Source: Acinetobacter johnsonii CIP 64.6 (GTDB lineage Bacteria > Pseudomonadota > Gammaproteobacteria > Pseudomonadales > Moraxellaceae). Taken from it: a stretch of 64,000 nt of DNA. The stretch lies in contig NZ_KB849234.1 of assembly GCF_000368045.1 (NCBI RefSeq), positions 371,102-435,101 on the forward strand, read 5' to 3'. Within the stretch, counting starts at the first letter, position 1, and every line of letters begins with the position of its first letter. A program made the translations under genes and the position numbers. Shown piece after piece: positions 27,246 through 36,698 of this stretch. The notes below the pieces were generated by a model that had not been told where the DNA came from, did not search any database, and saw nothing but the letters and a program-made list of their open reading frames with translations.

Positions 27246-27914
27246 TTACCCGATCAGTTCACACAGATTATCCACCACTTGCTGTGGCTGACAGTCTAAA
27301 ATATTTTCACCATGATTATAGCCATAGCTGACCACAACACAATCAATACCCGCACGACGTGCAGCCTCAACATCATTGGATGAGTCCCCAATCATTAAGA
27401 CCTGATCTTTGCTTTGCGCATATTGTTCAACACAGTGTAACAATTGACGCGGATGCGGCTTCCGCTCTTCGAAACGATCTCCACCGATGACATCGGTAAA
27501 ATAATGATTCATACCTAAATGATCGACAATGGCGCGTGCAGGCGCTTCAGGTTTATTGGTCACACAAATCATGGTTTTCTTTTGTGCCAAGCCCCATTCT
27601 AAAAACTCAAGAATGCCATCGAAAGGCTGAGTTTCTACACATGGGTCGGCATTATAAATTTTTAAAAACGTATCCAACAATTGTTGTTGCTGGGCAGGAT
27701 CAACTTTACCCGTTAAATGCTGCAAGGCACTTTGACAAAACAGCGCAGTTCCCTTACCCACCCAGACCCGCACCTGTGCTTCAGTAACGGTAGGCAGTTG
27801 CAATGCATTCAGGCTCATATTCATGGCACGATGTAAATCTGTTGCTGAATCCACCAAAGTTCCATCTAGATCGAAAAGTAAAACCTCTCGCTGTGCCACA
27901 TTTGCAATATTCAT
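27246..27914 (-). CDS. gph: Phosphoglycolate phosphatase-like HAD hydrolase
   Basis: A 222-residue haloacid-dehalogenase-superfamily phosphatase. Motif I FDLDGTLVDSA has the Asp nucleophile, motif II is VTNKPEAP, and motif IV is MIGDSSNDVEAARRAG. It resembles Gph, which removes phosphate from 2-phosphoglycolate formed during DNA repair, and precedes trpE (112-base gap) as gph genes often do in gammaproteobacteria. Substrate specificity rests on family resemblance. Confidence 0.87.
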   Translation of the reverse strand: MNIANVAQREVLLFDLDGTLVDSATDLHRAMNMSLNALQLPTVTEAQVRVWVGKGTALFCQSALQHLTGKVDPAQQQQLLDTFLKIYNADPCVETQPFDGILEFLEWGLAQKKTMICVTNKPEAPARAIVDHLGMNHYFTDVIGGDRFEERKPHPRQLLHCVEQYAQSKDQVLMIGDSSNDVEAARRAGIDCVVVSYGYNHGENILDCQPQQVVDNLCELIG

Positions 27915-27946
27915 TCACCCTCACCCTTTTTTATCATCTACTGCCC

Positions 27947-27983
27947 AAAAACAATCAAGGCATGCTTGAGCATGCCTTGATTG
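27947..27983 (-). terminator. Terminator after the FHA gene
   Basis: A perfect 14-bp stem with 4-base loop (27952-27965 with 27970-27983), followed by five T on the minus strand. It ends the gspN-gspC-gspD-FHA transcript. Confidence 0.92.
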
Positions 27984-27999
27984 TAGTGTGCTCTGCGTT

Positions 28000-28746
28000 T
28001 TATTTGAACATCAGCCAAGCAATAATCGCTAAAATAATCAAAACAATAATCGAGATTAGCCCTAGCGAGGCATTTTTCTGAGTTTCAGACTCTTGGGCAA
28101 CCTGTGCTTTTGTAGCCTCATTATTCTCAACCTGAGGTGCGCTGCTTGGCGCATTCAAATCCACCCCTGCAGGAATAGGAGCGGGTTTTGGAATACCAAC
28201 ATTTTGCGGCATACCATCACGCGTTAAACTCACATTACCATCGCGTTCTTTTAGCTCAGGCATACCCTGATCGTTCATATGCTGTGCTGCCGTTTTCGGC
28301 TGTTCTGGCTCAACAACAAGCGTATCAGCACTCACTTCCGCTTGAGCCGTTTCTGATGCAGCTACCGCTTCAGATGGCTGGCTAATCGGTGTTTCAACCA
28401 CAGTTGCGCCCAAAGTTGCTGCGTCTACCGATGCCACCACATCTTCTAAAGCTTTCGCAGGCTCAAAGACCGAAAACTTTAAGCTTGCAAACTGGACGAT
28501 ATCACCCTGCTTCAACAAGGTTTCTGCCGCAATTTGCACATCATTCACATATGTGCCATTTGAAGAACCCAAGTCTTGTAAAAACAAAGACTGATCTTTC
28601 AGTAAAAAGGCCGCATGTTTACGCGAAATTTCAGATTGTTGTAATAAAATATCCGCTGTTTGATGACGACCGACCAACATATCACGGTCAATGCTAATTT
28701 CCTGACCCGTTAATTCGCCAGTAATTGCTTGTATTTTCCAAGTCAT
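28000..28746 (-). CDS. FHA-domain protein with C-terminal membrane anchor
   Basis: A 248-residue protein. Residues about 5-95 form a forkhead-associated domain with the key motifs VGRHQTADILL, SRKHA and GSSNGTYVND, which bind phosphothreonine peptides. An acidic, Pro/Ala-rich linker follows, and a single membrane segment (LGLISIIVLIILAIIAWLMF) ends the chain, so the FHA domain faces the cytoplasm. It lies 83 bases after gspD and before a terminator, so it may be read with the secretion genes. No kinase gene is seen nearby; its partner is unknown. Confidence 0.85.
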   Translation of the reverse strand: MTWKIQAITGELTGQEISIDRDMLVGRHQTADILLQQSEISRKHAAFLLKDQSLFLQDLGSSNGTYVNDVQIAAETLLKQGDIVQFASLKFSVFEPAKALEDVVASVDAATLGATVVETPISQPSEAVAASETAQAEVSADTLVVEPEQPKTAAQHMNDQGMPELKERDGNVSLTRDGMPQNVGIPKPAPIPAGVDLNAPSSAPQVENNEATKAQVAQESETQKNASLGLISIIVLIILAIIAWLMFK

Positions 28747-28829
28747 GACTTATCTCTCTATGTGCTGATTTATGATAACACAGAGAATATTCTTTACCAT
28801 TTCACCTCCATAGATGAATGGCAGGACAG

Positions 28830-31187
28830 CTAGGCTGAACCTATCGAGACATTCTCAGTATATCGCTCAGGGATGGAATAGCTTGTCGATACCACCTGTG
28901 CCATGTGTGCCACACGAGCACCTTGAACATTTTCCATTAGGTTCAAGCCAATGTGAGGATGACCCGCTGGGTATAGCTGACGCGAGGTGGTATTTTTAGG
29001 AACATTAGCAACCGGCTGTTTACGAATCGCAGGTTCAATGGCGACAGGCGTTGTTTCAACCATCGGCTGCGTTGAGGTTGGGCTGGTTGGCACCTGTTGA
29101 TACGATTGTGGCAAGGTCGGTTTGGTTGGTGTCACAGGCAAACGCTGTTGGAAGACATCATCGACATTTTCAGGCAACTTGGCAAAGCTACCATCTTTAT
29201 CCATCGCCAACTGCAAGCTATAAAGCTGACTGTAGCGCTGCTGAGAAAGACGACGTGCAGACTCCCCATCTCCCACAATCGTCGGATGAATGAAAACCAG
29301 CAAATTGCGTTTTTGATCTGACTTACCATCTGAGCGGAACAAACGCCCTAATCCTGGTATTGCGCCAAGGCCTGGGATCGATTGGCGTGAATAAGATGTG
29401 TTATCTGAAATCAAGCCGCCTAAAACGATGGTATTGCCATGTTCAGCCAAGACTGAGGTTTTAATCGCACGCTTACTGGTAACCAAATCCTGCGCTTCAC
29501 CTTTATTGGTTTTGACATCCGAGACTTCTTGTTCAATCTCTAAGCGGATGGTGCCACCTTCACCAATATGTGGCACCACCTTAAGCGTTACACCCACATC
29601 TTTACGTTCAATGGTGGTGTAGGGGTTAGCTGTACCTGAAGAAGTGGTAGAAACTGAGCCTGTTACAAAGGGCACATTTTCACCCACGACGATATAGGCT
29701 TCTTCATTGTCCATAGTGACAATCGATGGGGTAGACAGCAAATTCGACTTGGTATTACTTTTTAACGCTTGGATCATCGCGCCATATAGCCGACGCGAGC
29801 CATCACTGCCTTCTTTATAATCCCCAAGGATTAACGAACCACCCGCGCCAATTGCACTTGCAGCCCCCGCACCGCCACCCGTTAAATAGTTTGCAGCAAT
29901 ACTTTTGAGACTCGAACCAATATTGTCAAAATTGATAATCCCAACACCACTACTTAAATCCCCCATCGCCCATTGCACGCCCAACTGGTCGGCATCATTG
30001 CCTTCCACCTCGAGAATAGTCGCCTCAATCAGGACTTGCTGGCGACGCATATCCAACTGTTGAATAGCAGACTCAATTTCACGCATCAATTGAGGGTCAG
30101 CCTTGACCACCAACGCATTTTGCGAACTATCGGCAATAATACTGACCCCATTACTGTTAAAGCTGGTGATGTTATTCTGATTGCGATTGGACTGGCTGTT
30201 TAAGTTAATACTTGGGGTGGAAATCTGTGAAGATGAACCTTCACTCGAACTATTATTTTGGTTATAGCTGGAATTGCTATTGTTATTGCTGTCGTTAGAC
30301 TGGCTAGAATTAACAGCCTGCCCTGAGACCAAACCTTGTAAAATTTCGGATAAGCTTTTAGCGCTGGCATATTTTAAGCGGAACACTTTCAATCCGCCTA
30401 GACGCTCCGCAGCAGGTACATCCAGCATCTCGATCATTTGGCGAATACGTTTACGCGTCGCGGTATCCCCTTTTAGAATAATCCGATTGGTCCGGTTATC
30501 TGCAATGATTCGTATTCTGGAACCCTTTAAATCTTTGATCGAGCCTGTTCCGCTCATACTTTCTAGTAATCCAATCATTTCTTCAGCCTGACTCGATTGC
30601 AACGACACCGCTTCGATGTCATTTTGTCCCGTCCCATCCAAGTTACGGATGATGGTCTCAAGCTGATAAATATTGCTGGCGCGATCAGACACAATCAGTG
30701 CATTGGTGCCATTCACCGCAGATAAATGCGCAAACTGCGGCATCAATGGACGCAGTGCAGGAATCAAGTCATTGGCATTGGTATTTTCCAACCAAATCAC
30801 CCGCGTCACAACCTGATCGCCTGTGGCGCGGTGACGAACATCATAGGGAATGCCTGAGCTTTTGACATTACTGTCAGGCACAATTTTAATGGTCCGACCA
30901 GAAGGAATCGCGACCACACCATTGACATTCAAGACCCCTAAGAACAAGTCGTAGACTTCTTGCTTATTCAACGCTTTGTTTGAAATCACCGTGACATTGC
31001 CGCGTACCCGTGGATCAACTGCAAAGTTTTTCCCAGTGATATCCGCAACTTCATTAATAAATGCAGTTAAGTCCGCATCGCGCAGATTAATTTTCCATGT
31101 TTGTGCATAGCTGGCTGTACTCACCATGGCAAGCAAAGGCGCTGCGATTGTCAGTGCCCAAACAGGGCGGTGATTCAATAAAGCCAT
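28830..31187 (-). CDS. gspD: Type II secretion secretin GspD
   Basis: A 785-residue outer-membrane secretin that forms the type II secretion channel. After a signal peptide (near residues 1-28) come the N0 domain (WKINLRDADLTAFINEVADI) and N1-N3 repeats (DLIPALRPLMPQFAHLSA; VFRLKYASAKSLSEIL). A Ser/Asn-rich insert occupies roughly residues 293-345 within N3. The secretin core includes VGENVPFVTG and LLVFIHPTIV. The last ~120 residues form a Pro/Thr/Gln-rich tail beyond the core. Lies directly downstream of gspC. Confidence 0.95.
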   Translation of the reverse strand: MALLNHRPVWALTIAAPLLAMVSTASYAQTWKINLRDADLTAFINEVADITGKNFAVDPRVRGNVTVISNKALNKQEVYDLFLGVLNVNGVVAIPSGRTIKIVPDSNVKSSGIPYDVRHRATGDQVVTRVIWLENTNANDLIPALRPLMPQFAHLSAVNGTNALIVSDRASNIYQLETIIRNLDGTGQNDIEAVSLQSSQAEEMIGLLESMSGTGSIKDLKGSRIRIIADNRTNRIILKGDTATRKRIRQMIEMLDVPAAERLGGLKVFRLKYASAKSLSEILQGLVSGQAVNSSQSNDSNNNSNSSYNQNNSSSEGSSSQISTPSINLNSQSNRNQNNITSFNSNGVSIIADSSQNALVVKADPQLMREIESAIQQLDMRRQQVLIEATILEVEGNDADQLGVQWAMGDLSSGVGIINFDNIGSSLKSIAANYLTGGGAGAASAIGAGGSLILGDYKEGSDGSRRLYGAMIQALKSNTKSNLLSTPSIVTMDNEEAYIVVGENVPFVTGSVSTTSSGTANPYTTIERKDVGVTLKVVPHIGEGGTIRLEIEQEVSDVKTNKGEAQDLVTSKRAIKTSVLAEHGNTIVLGGLISDNTSYSRQSIPGLGAIPGLGRLFRSDGKSDQKRNLLVFIHPTIVGDGESARRLSQQRYSQLYSLQLAMDKDGSFAKLPENVDDVFQQRLPVTPTKPTLPQSYQQVPTSPTSTQPMVETTPVAIEPAIRKQPVANVPKNTTSRQLYPAGHPHIGLNLMENVQGARVAHMAQVVSTSYSIPERYTENVSIGSA

Positions 31188-31226
31188 AAATCCAAGTCAT
31201 TCCTAACTAATATTGGTGATGTTCGA

Positions 31227-32051
31227 TCACTGAAAATTCTGTTGTACCGTAATGATACGATCACCACGTTTCACTTCTATTTTTACTTGTCCTTCACGGC
31301 GCGCACGTTCTAACAACTGCGCGTCGTTTTGCCCCTGTCCGATCGTTTGACCATTTAAAGACATAATCTGATCCCCAGCCTGCAAGCCTAAACGGCTTCG
31401 CAGTGCAGCTGGTGTTTGCTCAGTGACTTGATAACCCTGCCCTGTGTTATTGGTATTTACACCCAAATCTTTTAAATATTGCTCACGATCTTGTTGTAAG
31501 TTCTGTACTGCTTGGCCTAATGCTTGCTGCTCTTGACTCACAGCAGGCACTGCAACGGGTGCTGTTGCTGGGGGCACAATTTGCTGATCTAAATTATCAA
31601 TCCCTTGAAAGAACAATTCTCGGGTTTGCCCACTGTTATTTTTGAGAATCGCGCGATCCCAATACACCTCTGACAAATAATAAGCGCTGCCTTCGATGTT
31701 TTCCCCCACCCGATAGCGCTCTGCTACATTATTTACCTTAATCACGGCAGATGAGAACTGACTGGGTTGCCCAACCACCACACCTTGTAGCTGTAAATTG
31801 AGCTGATCATCTGCGGGATTCTTACTTTGCTCTGCAAATAGCGCAAAATTGGTAATATTCGGAACTTGAGGTTGCTGTGAACCCAATTCAACACGTGGCA
31901 TTTGCATAACTTGTGGTGGCGCCACCCAAAGCCAAAATAAGCCAGCCAACTTCCAGCATAGTGCCAAGATCAAAAGCATTAAGCACAGTGGTGCTACGCG
32001 TTCAAATTGTTTGAGATTCAGCTCTGGTAATTTTTGCAGATCAAAACCCAT
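31227..32051 (-). CDS. gspC: Type II secretion protein GspC
   Basis: A 274-residue inner-membrane protein linking the inner platform to the secretin. A single membrane segment lies near residues 20-43 (LCLMLLILALCWKLAGLFWLW), then the HR domain (NFALFAEQ ... LQLQGVVVG), and a C-terminal PDZ domain (RSRLGLQAGDQIMSLNGQTI). Its ATG overlaps the gspN stop in TAATG, showing translational coupling. Confidence 0.93.
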   Translation of the reverse strand: MGFDLQKLPELNLKQFERVAPLCLMLLILALCWKLAGLFWLWVAPPQVMQMPRVELGSQQPQVPNITNFALFAEQSKNPADDQLNLQLQGVVVGQPSQFSSAVIKVNNVAERYRVGENIEGSAYYLSEVYWDRAILKNNSGQTRELFFQGIDNLDQQIVPPATAPVAVPAVSQEQQALGQAVQNLQQDREQYLKDLGVNTNNTGQGYQVTEQTPAALRSRLGLQAGDQIMSLNGQTIGQGQNDAQLLERARREGQVKIEVKRGDRIITVQQNFQ

Positions 32052-32812
32052 TAAAAGCCCCCACTAAGCAAAGGCTGACGTGAACTCACCACATAACTAT
32101 CTAGGCCTGCTTTGCCTTGATATGACGGGACATTCAACATGAGACGTTGGGTTAATTGCACATCTAACATCAGACTTGGGTCGATGGTCAGGTTCATCAG
32201 TTTTTGTTGTCGTTGATCGCGTAAATCGACCATCAGCTTATTTTGCTCCTGCGACAAACGACCCGCTAAGGATGGAATCTGCATTTGTTGTGGGCGCTGC
32301 GTAAAGATATACATGAGTTCGCCGCCTGCCCATTGTATTCCCCCATCCACTTGGTCGAATCCTTGCTCTTTTTTATAATTAAAATCAATTTCTTGTAACT
32401 GAATCGCATTACTTGGCCATTGCCAATTGGCCAACGACTTTAACGTTTCGGGTGCAATTTTTCCGTTTAAATCACGCACCATTATTTTTTTTCCAAACCC
32501 ATAGGCCAAAACGCCTTCAAGCTTGGTATTGGCACTATAAATTTCGAGATTGGCCCCTGCACGAAGAAGCAGTAAATCTAAAGGTCGGGTGGTCCAAAGC
32601 ACAGTTCCACGTAATTTTCCAGTTTGCCAATCGGCCTGTCCATGCCAAATATTACCGCTGACGTTATGTAAAACTTGGTTGTTTTTATAAAATTTTGCAA
32701 TGAGCCATGCCGCAGGAATTTGCAGCAAAACAAAAATTAAAAAGGCAACGACTGCAAACATCCACCACGTGATGTATCTAGGTTTTGTGATTCTCCCACC
32801 ACGAACTTTCAA
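32051..32812 (-). CDS. gspN: Type II secretion protein GspN
   Basis: A 253-residue accessory type II secretion protein with an N-terminal membrane segment (YITWWMFAVVAFLIFVLLQIPAAWLI trimmed to about residues 14-38) and a periplasmic domain (NVSGNIWHGQADWQTGKLRG). First gene of the gspN-gspC-gspD unit. The remaining gsp genes are not in this window, consistent with the scattered arrangement in Acinetobacter. Confidence 0.88.
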   Translation of the reverse strand: MKVRGGRITKPRYITWWMFAVVAFLIFVLLQIPAAWLIAKFYKNNQVLHNVSGNIWHGQADWQTGKLRGTVLWTTRPLDLLLLRAGANLEIYSANTKLEGVLAYGFGKKIMVRDLNGKIAPETLKSLANWQWPSNAIQLQEIDFNYKKEQGFDQVDGGIQWAGGELMYIFTQRPQQMQIPSLAGRLSQEQNKLMVDLRDQRQQKLMNLTIDPSLMLDVQLTQRLMLNVPSYQGKAGLDSYVVSSRQPLLSGGF

Positions 32813-32892
32813 TTATTCTTCCTTGCTTCATTTCTTGTCTTTCTTTGATAGACATTATGCATAATTTTACAACAACACCAAACTTTAACTAT

Positions 32893-32926
32893 AAAAAAAA
32901 CCAAGCAGATGATGCTTGGTTTTTTG
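32893..32926 (-). terminator. Terminator after the H-NS-like gene
   Basis: Stem ccaagca/tgcttgg (32901-32907 with 32913-32919), flanked by A8 and T6. On the minus strand it follows the H-NS-like gene. Confidence 0.88.
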
Positions 32927-32958
32927 AGCTTATGTCACATCTGTGACAAGGTGATGAC

Positions 32959-33282
32959 TTAGATTAGAAAATCTTCAAGCTTCGCACCTTTTTCTAACTG
33001 AGCCACTAACCAACGTGGTTGCTTACCACGGCCAGTCCATGTCTCAGCAGCATTGCCTTTGTTACGGTAACGCGGTTCAACCGACTTACGTGTGCCTTTT
33101 TTACGCTTGGTCGCGCCAAACTCTAAAATTTGTTCAATGCTTAAGCCTACATTTTCCGCAATCGCATTAATTTGAGTATAAGCATCTTCAATTGCTTGAT
33201 CTTTTTTAGATGCAATTAAAGCTTCCGCTTCGATTTGTAGACGCTTTAACTCTTCTACGGATAAATTACTAATATCTGGCAT
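32959..33282 (-). CDS. hns: H-NS family nucleoid protein
   Basis: A 107-residue DNA-binding silencer. The first ~60 residues form a coiled-coil oligomerisation region (VEELKRLQIEAEALIASKKD); the C-terminal domain contains the AT-hook-like ETWTGRGKQPRWLVAQLEKG typical of H-NS. The start is taken at the ATG at 33282, with GGAG upstream, rather than eight codons further upstream. AT-rich regions in this window, such as the one upstream of ompW, are plausible targets (inference). Confidence 0.93.
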   Translation of the reverse strand: MPDISNLSVEELKRLQIEAEALIASKKDQAIEDAYTQINAIAENVGLSIEQILEFGATKRKKGTRKSVEPRYRNKGNAAETWTGRGKQPRWLVAQLEKGAKLEDFLI

Positions 33283-33433
33283 TACATTAACTCCATTAAC
33301 CAACATTTTATTTACTGAGTCTATTTAATAGTATTTTGATTAGACCAAAGACTCAACTCATCCATGACTTAAACAACAATACTTAGACAATATTTATATA
33401 GTCTAACGACTTTTAAAATAAATAAAAAGAGAT

Positions 33434-33862
33434 TTATATTTGGTGACCGACGGTTAACTCAAATTCTTTGAGTTTTTGATGCACCAGTTCAGGAATTAAT
33501 GTTTTCTGCATATTGGTTTTATCGACACAAACAATGACCGCTTCTGCTTCCGCAACTAACGCTTGTTGCTGTTCACTCCATAATAAATAATGCATACGAA
33601 ATGCACTATTTCTGAGTTCTTCAATACGCGCACTAATTTTTAATTGGTCTGGATAAAATACTGGTTTTAAATATTTGCACTGATTTGATGCAACAACAGT
33701 TAGTACATCCGCAGATAAAATACCCGTATGTTCAATATAAGCCAAACGCGCACTTTCAACATAACGATAATACATTACATTATTAACATGACCAAAGGCA
33801 TCCATATCTCCCCAAGCCACGTGTTGAGTATAAACCAATGGGTAATCTAAAACGCTCTGCAT
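33434..33862 (-). CDS. Acyl-CoA thioesterase (4HBT hotdog family)
   Basis: A 142-residue hotdog-fold enzyme. The motif WGDMDAFGHVNNVMYYRYVE carries the catalytic Asp of the 4-hydroxybenzoyl-CoA thioesterase/YbgC/FadM type. It is soluble and has no signal peptide. It starts 7 bases after the hemY stop, so it is probably the last gene of the hemC-D-X-Y operon, although a link to heme synthesis is not obvious. Substrate unknown. Confidence 0.85.
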   Translation of the reverse strand: MQSVLDYPLVYTQHVAWGDMDAFGHVNNVMYYRYVESARLAYIEHTGILSADVLTVVASNQCKYLKPVFYPDQLKISARIEELRNSAFRMHYLLWSEQQQALVAEAEAVIVCVDKTNMQKTLIPELVHQKLKEFELTVGHQI

Positions 33863-33869
33863 TATGCAC

Positions 33870-35063
33870 CTATATTTTCATTTCTACAAAATTTGCATTA
33901 TTTTCAAAAATTAAATTTAACTGTTTAATTAAATCTTCATCACCATTTAAAGTCGATTTGATTCTTAAATAGTTCATTAATACATTATCGGGATATAAAC
34001 TTAATAACGCATCTGCCTGCTCTTGCATGCCTAAAGCAATATAAATATGCCACTTGGCAAAACTCAAAACCGGCACACTCGTATACTTCGCTTCCCATGC
34101 TTCAATGTGTTGCTGCAAGTCCACATAATCGGGTTGCTGTTTCAAAAGTTGCTGCTGGAACCACAAATAAAATACTTCCGAATTAAACTGCTGATTGAGC
34201 AAATAAATCGACAAGTGTTCGTGCTGTTCACTCATGTCTGGCATACGTGCTAATAACTTAAGCCACAGCAGTTGAACATCATAACTGCGGCTGAAAATCT
34301 GATCAGACAAGTCCAAATAACGTTGTTTTAAATCCTCTAAATTTTCATAATTGGCTTGATCAAATTTTATCAATAAACGCTTCAGCCATGCTTTTTTCAC
34401 ATCTTGATCTAAATGACCATATTGGGTTGAGCGTAAATACAGCCACGGAAACTGAATCGCAAAACGCCCCCATAGCTCTTTTAAACACGCTTCATAAGCG
34501 GTTTGCACATCTTTAAGCCAAGGTGAAAGTTCATGTTGATTGAGAAACTCTAGATGGGTTAAAGCCTGTTCTGCATCTTCTTGTGCTAAAAACAGTTCAA
34601 TACGCTGCAGTTCAGCCAACTCAAAAGCCATGGCATTGCTTTGGCTCAAGGCGCTTAAGGCTTCAGGGAACTGCTCCTGCATCAAATATAAACGTGCATC
34701 GATTATACTTTTGAGCAAGCCCGACTGCGCGAAGGCATTTTGAATAAAGGCTTGTTGATCTCGACCTGCATCCAACAGCCAAATCACAGCCAGTTGTTCA
34801 TAAGGATGCAAACTTTTAAAATCAAAAACAGTTTCCGCTTTGCGTTTTTCTCGACTGAGATACCGTTTTAGCCCCAACCAAACCAAATGCAAGCTAAAAC
34901 TAAGCAGTGCTAGCGCAATAAATACAATCCAGAGATTGGTTTGTAACTGCCAGTCATGCCAAAACACGTAGACATAACCCGCACCATGCCCATAACTCAA
35001 GACACTCAACACAGCAATTGCAATTAAACTCACCAAACCATAAGCAATCAGTATTTGTTTCAT
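33870..35063 (-). CDS. hemY: HemY-like tetratricopeptide membrane protein
   Basis: A 397-residue inner-membrane protein with two N-terminal membrane segments (near residues 3-22 and 40-62), followed by a long helical TPR-like cytoplasmic domain. It matches the HemY N-terminal-domain family that follows hemX in gammaproteobacteria; it is not the oxidase called HemY in Bacillus. The ATG at 35063, 4 bases after the hemX stop, is the likely start. Its exact role in heme synthesis is unknown in any species. Confidence 0.82.
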   Translation of the reverse strand: MKQILIAYGLVSLIAIAVLSVLSYGHGAGYVYVFWHDWQLQTNLWIVFIALALLSFSLHLVWLGLKRYLSREKRKAETVFDFKSLHPYEQLAVIWLLDAGRDQQAFIQNAFAQSGLLKSIIDARLYLMQEQFPEALSALSQSNAMAFELAELQRIELFLAQEDAEQALTHLEFLNQHELSPWLKDVQTAYEACLKELWGRFAIQFPWLYLRSTQYGHLDQDVKKAWLKRLLIKFDQANYENLEDLKQRYLDLSDQIFSRSYDVQLLWLKLLARMPDMSEQHEHLSIYLLNQQFNSEVFYLWFQQQLLKQQPDYVDLQQHIEAWEAKYTSVPVLSFAKWHIYIALGMQEQADALLSLYPDNVLMNYLRIKSTLNGDEDLIKQLNLIFENNANFVEMKI

Positions 35064-35067
35064 TCCA

Positions 35068-35910
35068 TTACCCCAACAACGCACGCGTACTTAAAATAGG
35101 CGTTGGGACAACCACCAATGTTTTCAGCTTATTCAGCTGTTTCAGCAGCTCTTTGGCTTTAGGGTCTGGAAGTTGCTGGATCAACAGCATCACTTCGGTT
35201 AAGTCTTTTTGATATTCGGTATATTGCCCTGCAGCTAAGGCTTGGCGTGCCAACAATAAACGTAACTGAGCTTCTTTAAGCACGATTTGTCGTTGCATTA
35301 ATGCTGTTGCAGGTGCTTGCGCAGGTTCGAGCCTCAACCATTGCTTCCAAAAGGGTTCGGACGGATCGCGTGTGGTGTTTAACTGAGGTTGTTGTATTTC
35401 CCGACTTAAGACCTGATCAATTTGTTGCAACTGACGGTTAATCAGCGCTTGCTGCTCATTGCGCTCAGCCACAAATTTCTGAATGGTTTGCATATCTCGC
35501 GCTATGACCTGATGCAAACTTTGCTTCAACGCCACAGCCAAGTTATATTTTTCCAGCTGCATATCTAAAAAAGCCAACTTATCAGTGGCCACCACATACT
35601 GCTGTTGCTTTAAGGCAAACTCAACCAAGTCCAGCTGTTGCTTAATAAACAAAATTGGATCAATGCCTTCAACCACCAATTCGGCAGGTTGGCTAATCGT
35701 CGCATTCGCTGCTGTTGGGTTTTGTTTCAACGTTTCTTTTTGACGCTGCATAGCCACGACTTGATCGTTCAAATTGGCGCTGCGCTGTTCGATTTGGTGC
35801 ATTTCATTGAGCAAAGTGGCTTGCTGTGTACTCAGTCCCCACACGTCATAACTTAGCTTCGCAATCCACGCCAATGCAGCCATCAATACAATGATAAGAA
35901 TCTTCTTCAT
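35068..35910 (-). CDS. hemX: HemX-like protein
   Basis: A 280-residue protein with an N-terminal membrane segment (IIVLMAALAWIAKLSYDVW) followed by coiled-coil-rich sequence. It belongs to the HemX family annotated as uroporphyrinogen-III C-methyltransferase by neighbourhood; no SAM-binding methyltransferase motif is visible, so an enzymatic role is doubtful. Its ATG overlaps the hemD stop by four bases (ATGA). Confidence 0.82.
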   Translation of the reverse strand: MKKILIIVLMAALAWIAKLSYDVWGLSTQQATLLNEMHQIEQRSANLNDQVVAMQRQKETLKQNPTAANATISQPAELVVEGIDPILFIKQQLDLVEFALKQQQYVVATDKLAFLDMQLEKYNLAVALKQSLHQVIARDMQTIQKFVAERNEQQALINRQLQQIDQVLSREIQQPQLNTTRDPSEPFWKQWLRLEPAQAPATALMQRQIVLKEAQLRLLLARQALAAGQYTEYQKDLTEVMLLIQQLPDPKAKELLKQLNKLKTLVVVPTPILSTRALLG

Positions 35911-36686
35911 GCGTTCCCTTGCTCACTTTGTAACAACTGTACAATCGTGGCTGTCTTTAAATCTTTCAGTACACTCATTTTAAACGACACATGCATTTGC
36001 TGTTGATACTGCTTCAAGATCTGAGCCAAACGCTCACCCAACACCAAAAAGTGTCCCTTTTGCAGGAGCTGAATATTTGTGTCCAGCAGAGCTAACCAAT
36101 TCAGCCAACTGGCCTCACTGCTGATCAGTGCGACGTAGTGATTATGTTCTGATAAACATTGAATCAATTTAGCCTGTTGCTGCATCGTTTCATTTGGACA
36201 GCGACGCTCATACAAAACAAAGTTCAGTATAAGACGCCCGTGTTGCATTAAGGTGTCCATCATAAACTGACGCCCACCTTCTCCTCGCCAAAATGCAATG
36301 CTCGCATCACTGACCATGTTCTGCAAAACAGGCAGTTGTAACATCCCTTCAGAGGTTTCCACCTCAGGCACTACACTGTCCAAACCATATTCAGCCAACG
36401 CCTGCGCTGTTTTTTGTCCGACTGCAATCCATTGAATATGCTGTAAATCAGACACCATTAAACCGCTTTGCAGCAAATGTGCCATACCAAACTGCACAGC
36501 ACTGGGGCTAACCACCACAATCACTTGGGTGTGCGCTAACTGCTGATACAAGCGTGCCAGGTCATGATCCCATGCTCTAGGCAACAACTCCAGTAACGGC
36601 AATGGATAGACCTCAATAGCTTGTTGCTCTAGTGCCATCGTGAGGCTTGCCGCGCGATCAACAGGGCGCGTATTAATAAACAGCAT
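35907..36686 (-). CDS. hemD: Uroporphyrinogen-III synthase
   Basis: A 259-residue enzyme that closes hydroxymethylbilane to uroporphyrinogen III. HemD sequences are weakly conserved; support comes from the N-terminal FINTRPVDRAASL, the VVVSPSAVQFGM region, the WIAVGQKTAQAL region, and its place between hemC and hemX. It starts 12 bases after the hemC stop. Confidence 0.88.
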   Translation of the reverse strand: MLFINTRPVDRAASLTMALEQQAIEVYPLPLLELLPRAWDHDLARLYQQLAHTQVIVVVSPSAVQFGMAHLLQSGLMVSDLQHIQWIAVGQKTAQALAEYGLDSVVPEVETSEGMLQLPVLQNMVSDASIAFWRGEGGRQFMMDTLMQHGRLILNFVLYERRCPNETMQQQAKLIQCLSEHNHYVALISSEASWLNWLALLDTNIQLLQKGHFLVLGERLAQILKQYQQQMHVSFKMSVLKDLKTATIVQLLQSEQGNA

Positions 36687-36698
36687 CGTTAAGAAATA

